Below the pieces are notes generated by a model. That model saw only the letters and a program-made list of their open reading frames with translations. It was not told the DNA's origin and ran no database searches. Shown piece by piece: positions 10,031 through 16,749 of a stretch of DNA of 64,000 bases; the first letter of the stretch is position 1, and each line of letters begins with the position of its first letter. Position numbers and translations under genes: made by a program. Where the stretch lies: NCBI RefSeq assembly GCF_015209745.1, contig NZ_CP063657.1, forward strand, positions 1,798,001 through 1,862,000, written 5' to 3'. The DNA comes from Lysobacter avium (lineage in GTDB: Bacteria; Pseudomonadota; Gammaproteobacteria; Xanthomonadales; Xanthomonadaceae).

Positions 10031-11152
10031 GTGACCCATCCCCCCCGCCCCTCGCCAGATGCCATCAGCGTGACGCTGTTGCCCGATCGCGCTGACGCCG
10101 ACCCGGCCGTGCTCGCGCTGCGCATCCGTGAACTGGCCGCGGAGTTCGGCTTCCAGCGCTGCGGCATCAGCGGCATCGAGCTGGGCGAGGACGAGGGGCA
10201 CCTCCGCGACTGGCTGGAAAACGGCCTGTACGGATCGATGGAATGGATGGCCCGCCACGGCGAGAAGCGCTCGCGCCCGGCCGAGCTGGTCCCCGGGACC
10301 TTGCGCGTGGTCTCGGTGGGCCTGGACTACGGACGCCGCGACGACACCGAGGCGTGGCAGACCCTGGGCGATGGGGAGCGCGCCTACGTCGCCCGCTACG
10401 CCCTGGGCCGCGATTACCACAAGCTGATGCGCCAGCGCCTGCAGCGCCTCGCCGACCGCGTCGCCGAACTGGTCGGGCCGTTTGGCCACCGCGTCTTCGT
10501 GGATTCCGCGCCGGTGCTGGAGCGCGCGCTGGCCCGCAATGCCGGGCTGGGCTGGATCGGCAAGCACACCTGCCTGATCGACCGCGACGGCGGCTCGTGG
10601 TTCTTCCTCGGCGAGATCTACCTGGACTTGCCGCTGCCCGTCGACGAGCCCGCCACATCCCACTGCGGCACCTGCTCGCGCTGCATCGATGTGTGCCCCA
10701 CGCAGGCGATCACCGCCCCCTACCGGCTTGACGCGCGGCGGTGCATCTCCTACCTCACGATCGAAAACGACGGCCCGATCCCGTTGGAGTTCCGCGAGCC
10801 GATCGGCAACCGGATCTTCGGCTGCGACGATTGCCAGCTGGTGTGCCCGTGGAACAAGTTCGCCAAGCGCAGCGACGAGCCGGACTTCCGCGCCCGCAAC
10901 AACCTGGACGAGGCCAGCCTGGTGGACCTGTTTGCGTGGACGGAGGCGGAGTTCCTGGAGCGCACCGAGGGCTCGGCGATCCGCCGCAGCGGTTACCGCC
11001 GCTGGCTGCGCAACATCGCCGTCGCACTCGGTAACGCGCCGACAACTGCAGAAGTCCTTTCGGCCCTGGAGTCACGTCAGGACATCGATGACGACCTTGT
11101 GCGCGAACACGTGACGTGGGCATTGCAGCGCCATCGCGAGCGCGGCGACTAA
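10031..11152 (+). CDS. queG: Epoxyqueuosine reductase
   Basis: Cobalamin- and iron-sulfur-dependent enzyme for the last step of queuosine synthesis in tRNA (epoxyqueuosine to queuosine). About 373 residues from this start. Family blocks are present: GLYGSMEWMARHGEKR, ALGRDYHKLMR, VDSAPVLERALARNAGLGWI, the first cluster CGTCSRCIDVCP and the second CDDCQLVCPWNKFA. The start is not certain. GTG 10031 and GTG 10070 are both in frame and leave room for the divergent nnrD promoter; ATG 10004 overlaps the nnrD start and is unlikely. A TATACT -10-like hexamer lies at 10016-10021. Confidence 0.93.
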   Translation: MTHPPRPSPDAISVTLLPDRADADPAVLALRIRELAAEFGFQRCGISGIELGEDEGHLRDWLENGLYGSMEWMARHGEKRSRPAELVPGTLRVVSVGLDYGRRDDTEAWQTLGDGERAYVARYALGRDYHKLMRQRLQRLADRVAELVGPFGHRVFVDSAPVLERALARNAGLGWIGKHTCLIDRDGGSWFFLGEIYLDLPLPVDEPATSHCGTCSRCIDVCPTQAITAPYRLDARRCISYLTIENDGPIPLEFREPIGNRIFGCDDCQLVCPWNKFAKRSDEPDFRARNNLDEASLVDLFAWTEAEFLERTEGSAIRRSGYRRWLRNIAVALGNAPTTAEVLSALESRQDIDDDLVREHVTWALQRHRERGD

Positions 11153-11168
11153 GCTTTGATGGGGGGGT

Positions 11169-11260
11169 GGTAGCTGCAGACGTTCCGGGCGAATGTCCCC
11201 CGGCCTCCACCTGCGGCGGAGGCCTCCTCCTTTATTTCGCCCGGAACGCCTGCAGCTACC
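11169..11260 (-). repeat. Nested palindromic repeat, copy 1
   Basis: A 92-bp element with 25-bp outer arms (11169-11193 and 11236-11260) that are inverted repeats with one mismatch. Inside is a conserved core read on the minus strand as ATAAAGGAGGAGGC, then a variable inner hairpin (CCTCC/GGAGG type), then GCCGGGGGACA. Copy 2 has the same core but different arms and a different inner hairpin, in the opposite orientation. It lies between queG (ending 11152) and the 3' end of panD. It could be a REP/REPIN-like or MITE-like sequence, or a structured RNA or terminator. No transposase gene is in the window. Confidence 0.8.
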
Positions 11261-11302
11261 TCTATCGGGTGGCCGCGGTGGGCGGACAACGCACAGCGGG
11301 GT

Positions 11303-11335
11303 TTGCGCTCACGTGGCCGGGCTTGCGCTCACGTG
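11303..11335. repeat. Short tandem repeat, 20-bp period
   Basis: The 13-mer TTGCGCTCACGTG occurs at 11303-11315 and again at 11323-11335, between the two palindromic elements. It contains no gene and may be slippage debris. Confidence 0.7.
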
Positions 11336-11345
11336 CTTCAGCGAC

Positions 11346-11433
11346 GGGAGCGAATGCCGTTGGAGCGAAATAAAGGAGGAGGCACCGGCTTCACCGGTGC
11401 CGGGGGACATTCGCACCAACGGCATTCGCTCCC
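11346..11433 (+). repeat. Nested palindromic repeat, copy 2
   Basis: An 88-bp element with 24-bp outer arms (11346-11369 and 11410-11433) forming an inverted repeat with one mismatch. The core on the plus strand is ATAAAGGAGGAGGC, an inner hairpin CACCGG-cttc-CCGGTG, then CCGGGGGACA. The core matches copy 1 (opposite strand) almost base for base, while both stems differ in sequence but still pair. Confidence 0.8.
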
Positions 11434-11461
11434 GGTGCCAGCGGCGTTCGCTCCCGGTGCC
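11421..11461. repeat. Short tandem repeat, 22-bp period
   Basis: A 19-base unit, GGCRTTCGCTCCCGGTGCC, occurs at 11421-11439 and 11443-11461 with one difference. The first unit is the right arm of palindromic copy 2, so the right end of that element appears partly duplicated. Confidence 0.7.
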
Positions 11462-11499
11462 CCGACCACCCGGCGCATATCGCAACCAGGCCGGCGGGA

Positions 11500-11880
11500 T
11501 CACGCCGCTTGCGCGGGGATCGAGTCGTTGGTGTGGGTCATCGCGTTGTCGGCATCGACGTACACCAGCGTCGGCTTGAACTGCGCCGCCTGGGCTTCGT
11601 CGAACTGCGCATACGCGCAGATGATCACCAGGTCGCCCGGCTTGGCGCAGTGCGCGGCGGCGCCGTTGACCGAGATGATCCCGCTGCCTTCCTCGGCCCG
11701 GATCGCATAGGTCACGAAGCGATGGCCGCTGTCGATGTTGTAGATGTGGATCTGTTCGTATTCGCGGATGCCGGAAATATCCAGCAGCCGGCCGTCGATC
11801 GCACACGAGCCTTCGTAATGCAGCTCGGCGTGGGTGACGGTGGCGCGGTGGATCTTGGCCTTGAGCAGGTTCAATTGCAT
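11500..11880 (-). CDS. panD: Aspartate 1-decarboxylase
   Basis: Pyruvoyl enzyme making beta-alanine from L-aspartate for pantothenate synthesis. 126 residues, normal length. The self-cleavage site is intact: Gly24-Ser25 in YEGSCAIDG, where Ser25 becomes the pyruvoyl group. Lys9, His11, the Tyr near 58 and the NGAAAH block are also present. It is the last gene of the leftward pcnB-folK-panB-panC-panD group, 96 bases after panC. Its 3' end faces the repeat-filled gap before queG. Confidence 0.97.
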   Translation of the reverse strand: MQLNLLKAKIHRATVTHAELHYEGSCAIDGRLLDISGIREYEQIHIYNIDSGHRFVTYAIRAEEGSGIISVNGAAAHCAKPGDLVIICAYAQFDEAQAAQFKPTLVYVDADNAMTHTNDSIPAQAA

Positions 11881-11976
11881 GGTTCAAAAACTCCGACCGG
11901 ACGGCAGCGGCGTGTGGAAATGCGAGTTTATCAGGGGATGGCGCACTGCAGCATGAGTGGCGACGAAATGACGTGT

Positions 11977-12825
11977 CTAGCGTTCGAACTCGATGTTGTC
12001 GATCAGCCGCGTGCTTCCCAGTCGCGCCGCGGCCAGCGCAACCAGCGGACCGGCAGCATCGGAATCAGCCGCGCTCAGGTCCCGGTGCCGGATGGCGACG
12101 TAGTCAACCGCAAAGCCCGCCGCGGTGAGTCGCGCTGCCGCGTCCTGCTCCACCGTGCGCAGTGGCGTACCGGCGATGGCTGCGTCTCGCGCGTATTGCA
12201 AAGCGCGATGGATCGCGGTCGCGGTCTGGCGGTCCCGCGGCGACAGATACTGGTTGCGTGAGCTCATCGCCAGGCCGTCGGCTTCGCGGACGATCGGCGC
12301 AGCCACCAGTTCGACGGGGAATGCCAGCTCGCGGACCATGTAACGGATCACCGCCAGTTGCTGGTAATCCTTGCGCCCGAAGACCGCGACATCCGCCTGC
12401 ACCTGGTTGAACAGCCGGGCCACGACCGTGGTGACGCCGTCGAAGTGGCCGGGGCGGTGCGCCCCTTCCAGAACACCCGTCACGCCGGGCACGCGGATCT
12501 CCACCACGCCCCCCATGCCGTACGGATACATCGTCTCCACCGAAGGCAGCCACATCGCGTCGGCGCCCGCTTCCTCCAGCGCGGACAGGTCGGCGTCGAC
12601 CGTGCGCGGGTAGCGCTCGTAGTCCTCGCCCGGTCCGAACTGGGTCGGATTGACGAACACGCTGGCGACCACGCGGTCGGCGTGTTCGCGGGCGAGCCGG
12701 ACCAGGGACTGGTGGCCGGCATGCAGGTTGCCCATCGTCGGCACGAAGCCCACGCGCAGGCCCGCCTGTTTCCACCCAAGGACACGCTCACGCAACGCCG
12801 CAAGCTCGGTGATGGTCGGGATCAT
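11977..12825 (-). CDS. panC: Pantothenate synthetase
   Basis: Condenses pantoate and beta-alanine with ATP to give pantothenate. 282 residues, the usual size. The HIGH-like signature PTMGNLHAGH is near residue 30, with NPTQFGPGEDYERYPR, FGRKDYQQL and the KMSKS-like AMSSRNQYLSP also visible. It starts 36 bases after the panB stop and is followed by panD, so three steps of the pathway are in one operon. Confidence 0.97.
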   Translation of the reverse strand: MIPTITELAALRERVLGWKQAGLRVGFVPTMGNLHAGHQSLVRLAREHADRVVASVFVNPTQFGPGEDYERYPRTVDADLSALEEAGADAMWLPSVETMYPYGMGGVVEIRVPGVTGVLEGAHRPGHFDGVTTVVARLFNQVQADVAVFGRKDYQQLAVIRYMVRELAFPVELVAAPIVREADGLAMSSRNQYLSPRDRQTATAIHRALQYARDAAIAGTPLRTVEQDAAARLTAAGFAVDYVAIRHRDLSAADSDAAGPLVALAAARLGSTRLIDNIEFER

Positions 12826-12861
12826 TGGATTCTCGGCCGCAAACAGGACGACATGGATGAC

Positions 12862-13689
12862 TCAGGCGTAGGAGTGTTCCGGGCCGGGGAAGTCACCGGC
12901 ACGCACCGCGGCGGCATAGGCCTGCATGGCGCCGACCACCGAGCCACCCTCGGCAAGGAAGTCCTTGACGAACTTCGGTCGGCGCTGCCCGCCGGCCAGG
13001 CCGAGCATGTCGTGCAGCACCAGCACCTGGCCATCGCACTGCGGACCGGCGCCGATACCGATGGTCGGAATGTCCAGCGCCGCACTGATGGTGCTGGCCA
13101 CCGCGCTTGGCACGCACTCCAGCACCAGCAATTCCGCGCCTGCCTCGCCAACGGCGCGTGCATCGTCCAGCAGCTTGGCGGCGGCCGTCTCGTCGCGGCC
13201 CTGCACGCGGTAGCCGCCCAGGCGCAGCACGGACTGCGGGGTCAGCCCCAGGTGCGCGCAGACCGGAATCTCGCGCTCGACCAGATAGCGGATGACCTCG
13301 AGCTTCGGCCCGGCGCCCTCGATCTTGACCATCGCCGCGCCGGCCTGCAGGAAGCGTGTCGCCGCATCCAGTGCGCGGGTCGGCGAGGCATCGGACTGGA
13401 ACGGCATGTCGGCTACCAGCAGCGCGGTCCGCAGGCCACGGGCGACGCAGGCGGTGTGGTAAGCGATGTCGTCCACGGTGACCGGCAAGGTGCTGTCGTG
13501 GCCCTGCACCACCATGCCCAGCGAGTCGCCGATCAGTATCAGGTCGATTCCGGCCGCCTCCACCGCATGGGCGAATCCCGCGTCGTAGCAGGTCAACATG
13601 GCCATCTTCCGGCCGTCCGCCTTGGCCGCGCGCAGCATCGGCACGGTCCAGGGCTTGCGCTCAACGGGAGATGACGGGGAGGTATACAT
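12862..13689 (-). CDS. panB: 3-methyl-2-oxobutanoate hydroxymethyltransferase
   Basis: First committed step toward pantoate: transfers a hydroxymethyl group from 5,10-methylene-tetrahydrofolate to alpha-ketoisovalerate. 275 residues with the family blocks [60 protein letters not shown] and [15 protein letters not shown] (metal and substrate contacts). It lies 16 bases after folK. Folate and pantothenate genes sharing this operon fits the folate requirement of PanB. Confidence 0.97.
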   Translation of the reverse strand: MYTSPSSPVERKPWTVPMLRAAKADGRKMAMLTCYDAGFAHAVEAAGIDLILIGDSLGMVVQGHDSTLPVTVDDIAYHTACVARGLRTALLVADMPFQSDASPTRALDAATRFLQAGAAMVKIEGAGPKLEVIRYLVEREIPVCAHLGLTPQSVLRLGGYRVQGRDETAAAKLLDDARAVGEAGAELLVLECVPSAVASTISAALDIPTIGIGAGPQCDGQVLVLHDMLGLAGGQRRPKFVKDFLAEGGSVVGAMQAYAAAVRAGDFPGPEHSYA

Positions 13690-13705
13690 GGCTCAGTGCT
13701 CGCTA

Positions 13706-14230
13706 TCAGCCGCGTGGGGGTGCGGCGGTGGTACACGGTAGCGCTTCGATGTCCGCGCAGGCCAACCCGCTCAGCGCGTCGGCCGCCGGTCCAATGCCCG
13801 GGATGGTGGCGTCGGGCGCGATTTCCAACAGGGGCAGCAAGGCGAAGGCACGCTCGTGCAGGTGCGGGTGCGGCACCCTCAGGCCAGGCTCGTCGATGAT
13901 GCGATCGCCGTACAGCAACAGGTCAAGATCGAGCGTTCGCGGCCCCCAGCGGTCGCTGCCATCGTCCCGGCGCACCCGCCCTGCCTCGCGTTCGATCTCC
14001 AGCAGTGCGCCTAGCAGCGCCTGTGGGGCCAGATCCGTGCGCAGCATGGCGACGGCATTGAGGAAGTCCGGCTGATCGGTCACACCCCACGCGGGTGTGC
14101 GATACAACGCGGAGGTCGCCAGGACACTGGTGTCCTTCAGGTTGCCCAAGGCCGCGAAGGCCGTGCGCATGATCGCCGCGCTGTCGCCCAGGTTGCTGCC
14201 CAGGCCGACGAACACAACGCTGGCGGTCAT
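13706..14230 (-). CDS. folK: 2-amino-4-hydroxy-6-hydroxymethyldihydropteridine pyrophosphokinase
   Basis: HPPK transfers pyrophosphate from ATP to the pterin in folate synthesis. 174 residues. The start GLGSNLGD and the signature RWGPRTLDLDLLLYGD (two magnesium-binding aspartates) followed by VPHPHLHERAF are all present. The start codon overlaps the pcnB stop by four bases (ATGA). Confidence 0.97.
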   Translation of the reverse strand: MTASVVFVGLGSNLGDSAAIMRTAFAALGNLKDTSVLATSALYRTPAWGVTDQPDFLNAVAMLRTDLAPQALLGALLEIEREAGRVRRDDGSDRWGPRTLDLDLLLYGDRIIDEPGLRVPHPHLHERAFALLPLLEIAPDATIPGIGPAADALSGLACADIEALPCTTAAPPRG

Positions 14231-15564
14231 TCGCCGGCGGCTGCGGTGGACCTGCGGCTTCGTCGGCGCGGTCGCGCAGGTGCGTCGTCCTCGGCATCCC
14301 CATCATCGCGCGGCCGCGGACTCGGCTGGCCGGGACCCATCCCCACCAGCTCCTGCTGCTCGCGCCAGAACGCGACGTCCTCGGCGTGCTCATCGGACGC
14401 GGCAAGCCGCAGGCTGAGGAAATCGAATGCGGCGCGGAACCGGGGATGGCCCAGCATCCGCGACACGCGTTTGGTCTGGTGCAGCGAAAAGCGCGACTGC
14501 AGGAGCCAGATTTCCTGCATCGGAATGGAGAACCGGCGCGGCAGGGCGACGGTGGACAACTGGCGCACCGTGACCCGGTCAGCGGCCCGTCGCTGCGCAT
14601 CGATGGGCTGCACGCCCTGCGCCTGCAGCGCGATCAACGCGCGGCAATACGCCGGCCACAGCAGCAGGGCGAACAGGAATGCCGGCGACACCGGTTCGTC
14701 GTTGGCCACGCGCTCATCGGTGCCGCGCAAGCCATCGATCACCACGCTGCGCAACGCGCCGCTGCGGTTGGCCTTCAATGCCGCCGCGGTATCCGGGAAC
14801 AGCGCCGGCAGCAGGCCGCGGGCCTCGAGCCCTTCAAAGCTCTTTACCGCGTGACCTGAGAGAAACAGCTTCAGGCATTCCTCGAACAGGCGTGCCGACG
14901 CTGCTTCAGAGAGCAGGGACGCAAGCCGCGGGATCGGTTCCGCCGTGGCCGGCTCGATCTCGAAGCCGAGTTTGGCCGCCAGCCGGACCGCGCGCAGCAT
15001 GCGCACCGGATCCTCGCGGTAACGAGTTTCCGGATCGCCGATCAGCCGCATCAGGCGCTTCTGCACGTCCTCGAAGCCGCCGGTGTAGTCGCGGACCGAA
15101 AAATCTTCGATCGTGTAGTACAGCGCGTTGGCGGTGAAGTCGCGCCTGACCGCATCGTCCTCGATGGTGCCGTAGACGTTGTCGCGCAACAGCCTGCCGC
15201 CCTCGTGCTGCTCGCGGTCGCCGCTGCCATCGTCGGTGTTGGCGCGGAACGTCGCCACCTCGATGATCTCGCGGCCGAACACCACGTGGGCCAGACGGAA
15301 CCGGCGACCGATCAGGCGGCAGTTGCGGAACAGCTGCTTGACCTCCTCGGGCGTCGCGCTGGTGGCCACGTCGAAGTCCTTGGGCTGGCGTCCGGCCAGG
15401 AGGTCGCGCACCGCGCCGCCTACCAGATACGCGGAGAAGCCGCCGTCGCGCAACCTGTAAAGCACCCGCAGCGCATTGGGACTGATGTCCTTGCGGGAGA
15501 CGTTGTGCTGGTCGCGCGGGATGATCCGCAGTTCGGGCTTGGAAGATGGGTTTTGTTCAGGCAT
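14227..15564 (-). CDS. pcnB: Poly(A) polymerase I
   Basis: Adds 3' poly(A) tails that mark RNA for decay. 445 residues. The nucleotidyltransferase head (about 30-190) has AYLVGGAVRDLLAGRQPKDF with the catalytic D-x-D, RRFRLAHVVFG, and the RRDFTANALYY and RYREDPVRMLRAVRLA blocks that separate it from tRNA CCA-adding enzymes. The helical body and PcnB C-terminal domain follow. The tail from about 415 is Arg-rich and disordered-looking, common for RNA-binding extensions. It is the first gene of the leftward operon with folK and panBCD; its promoter must lie in the 107 bases shared back to back with the tRNA gene. Confidence 0.95.
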   Translation of the reverse strand: MPEQNPSSKPELRIIPRDQHNVSRKDISPNALRVLYRLRDGGFSAYLVGGAVRDLLAGRQPKDFDVATSATPEEVKQLFRNCRLIGRRFRLAHVVFGREIIEVATFRANTDDGSGDREQHEGGRLLRDNVYGTIEDDAVRRDFTANALYYTIEDFSVRDYTGGFEDVQKRLMRLIGDPETRYREDPVRMLRAVRLAAKLGFEIEPATAEPIPRLASLLSEAASARLFEECLKLFLSGHAVKSFEGLEARGLLPALFPDTAAALKANRSGALRSVVIDGLRGTDERVANDEPVSPAFLFALLLWPAYCRALIALQAQGVQPIDAQRRAADRVTVRQLSTVALPRRFSIPMQEIWLLQSRFSLHQTKRVSRMLGHPRFRAAFDFLSLRLAASDEHAEDVAFWREQQELVGMGPGQPSPRPRDDGDAEDDAPARPRRRSRRSTAAAGE

Positions 15565-15605
15565 CAGGCGGGCGTCGCCGCTTTGGGAATTTCGCAGGAT
15601 ACCAG

Positions 15606-15634
15606 TTGCCGGAAGGTTCGGCCGTCCCTATACT
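15606..15634 (+). promoter_or_regulatory. Sigma-70-type promoter for tRNA-Glu
   Basis: TTGCCG at 15606-15611, a 17-base spacer, and TATACT at 15629-15634. The expected start is a G or C near 15641, about 30 bases before the mature tRNA. Confidence 0.75.
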
Positions 15635-15671
15635 GTGCGGCCACGCAACGGTGAGAGTCCGGCGTGGATCT

Positions 15672-15747
15672 GCTCCCTTCGTCTAGAGGCCTAGGACGTG
15701 GCCCTCTCACGGCTAAAACACGAGTTCGAATCTCGTAGGGAGCACCA
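15672..15747 (+). tRNA. tRNA-Glu(CTC)
   Basis: Cloverleaf of 76 bases with encoded CCA. The acceptor stem pairs GCTCCCT (15672-15678) with AGGGAGC (15737-15743), followed by discriminator A and CCA. The anticodon loop is CTCTCAC with anticodon CTC. The T arm is CACGAGTTCGAATCTCGTA. The sequence aligns along its length with E. coli tRNA-Glu, but the anticodon is CTC instead of TTC, so it reads GAG. Confidence 0.97.
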
Positions 15748-15753
15748 TCTACC

Positions 15754-15788
15754 GAAAGCCCGCGCATCGCTGCGCGGGCTTTCTTTTT
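15754..15788 (+). terminator. Rho-independent terminator after tRNA-Glu
   Basis: A strong GC-rich stem, GAAAGCCCGCGCA paired with TGCGCGGGCTTTC (15754-15783), is followed by TTTTT. It ends the tRNA transcript before fdxA. Confidence 0.92.
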
Positions 15789-15816
15789 CGTGAGCTGACA
15801 TCCGGGAATACGAGTC

Positions 15817-16140
15817 ATGACCTTCGTCGTCACCGAGAGCTGCATCAAGTGCAAGTACACCGATTGCGTCGAGGTGTGTCCGGTCGACTGCTTCCATGAA
15901 GGTCCCAACTTCCTGGTGATCAATCCCGAAGAGTGCATCGACTGCACGCTGTGCGAGCCCGAATGCCCGGTCAACGCGATCTACCCGGAGGACGACGTGC
16001 CGCGTGGACAGGAGGTCTACGTGGCGCTCAACGCGGAGTTGGCCGCGCTCTGGCCGATCATCTCCACGCGCAAGGACCCTCCGGCCGACGCGGCCGAGTG
16101 GGACGACAGAACCGGAAAGCTGCCGCTGCTGGAGCGCTGA
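15817..16140 (+). CDS. fdxA: 7Fe ferredoxin FdxA
   Basis: 107-residue seven-iron ferredoxin. [18 protein letters not shown] supplies a 3Fe-4S and part of a 4Fe-4S cluster, and [16 protein letters not shown] supplies the rest. The conserved C-terminal extension after the clusters distinguishes FdxA from short 2[4Fe-4S] ferredoxins. A general low-potential electron carrier in the cytoplasm; the partner is not indicated by neighbours. It lies downstream of the tRNA terminator, so it needs its own promoter in 15789-15816 or weak readthrough. Confidence 0.96.
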   Translation: MTFVVTESCIKCKYTDCVEVCPVDCFHEGPNFLVINPEECIDCTLCEPECPVNAIYPEDDVPRGQEVYVALNAELAALWPIISTRKDPPADAAEWDDRTGKLPLLER

Positions 16141-16219
16141 CACGGACCGCTCGCGGCGTTCGCTTGAATATACGCGCGCGTATGGCAGGCTGGCCGCCCC
16201 TCGCTGAGCTGCCCCGCCA

Positions 16220-16705
16220 ATGAAAGCCGGACTCCTTCGCCACGTCCTCAATCTCTGGCCGCCCTTCCTGTTCAGTGGCGTCCACGTGAGCCGGCTGGAC
16301 GCGGACTACCGCCATGCACGGGTCGAGCTGCGCATGCGGCCCTGGAACCGCAACTATGTGCGCACCCATTTCGGCGGCAGCCTTTTTTCGATGACCGACC
16401 CGTTCTGGATGCTGCTGGTCATGCAGTCGCTGGGCCGCGACTACATCGTGTGGGACAAGGCGGGCGCGATCGAATTCGTCAAACCCGGTCGTGGCACTGT
16501 CCGCGCAAGCTTCGATCTGGAGGAGGATGTCCTGGACGAGCTGCGCCAGGCCACCGCGGACGGTGACAAGGTCCTGCGCTGGTTCGACACCGATGTGATT
16601 GACGCGTCCAGCGATGTCGTTGCCCGGGTCCGCAAGCAGCTGTACGTTCGGCGCAAGCGTGACCGCGATCGCAGCAGCGGTGTCGAGCCGGACACGCCCG
16701 GATAA
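16220..16705 (+). CDS. DUF4442 hotdog-fold protein, putative thioesterase
   Basis: 161 residues. The motif NRNYVRTHFGGSLFSMTDPF near residue 45 is characteristic of DUF4442 proteins, which have the hotdog fold of PaaI/YiiD-type acyl-CoA thioesterases. The C-terminal 15 residues are charged and probably disordered. The substrate is unknown. It lies 79 bases after fdxA and 44 bases before the kinase gene, on the same strand. Confidence 0.85.
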   Translation: MKAGLLRHVLNLWPPFLFSGVHVSRLDADYRHARVELRMRPWNRNYVRTHFGGSLFSMTDPFWMLLVMQSLGRDYIVWDKAGAIEFVKPGRGTVRASFDLEEDVLDELRQATADGDKVLRWFDTDVIDASSDVVARVRKQLYVRRKRDRDRSSGVEPDTPG

Positions 16706-16749
16706 CGCGACTCGGGGGTATGCTCGCAGATTCGCGACAGGGGGCCGCG

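Noticed and set aside
12358..13674. Open frame of 438 codons on the plus strand
   Set aside because: Antisense to panB and panC, which are unambiguous.
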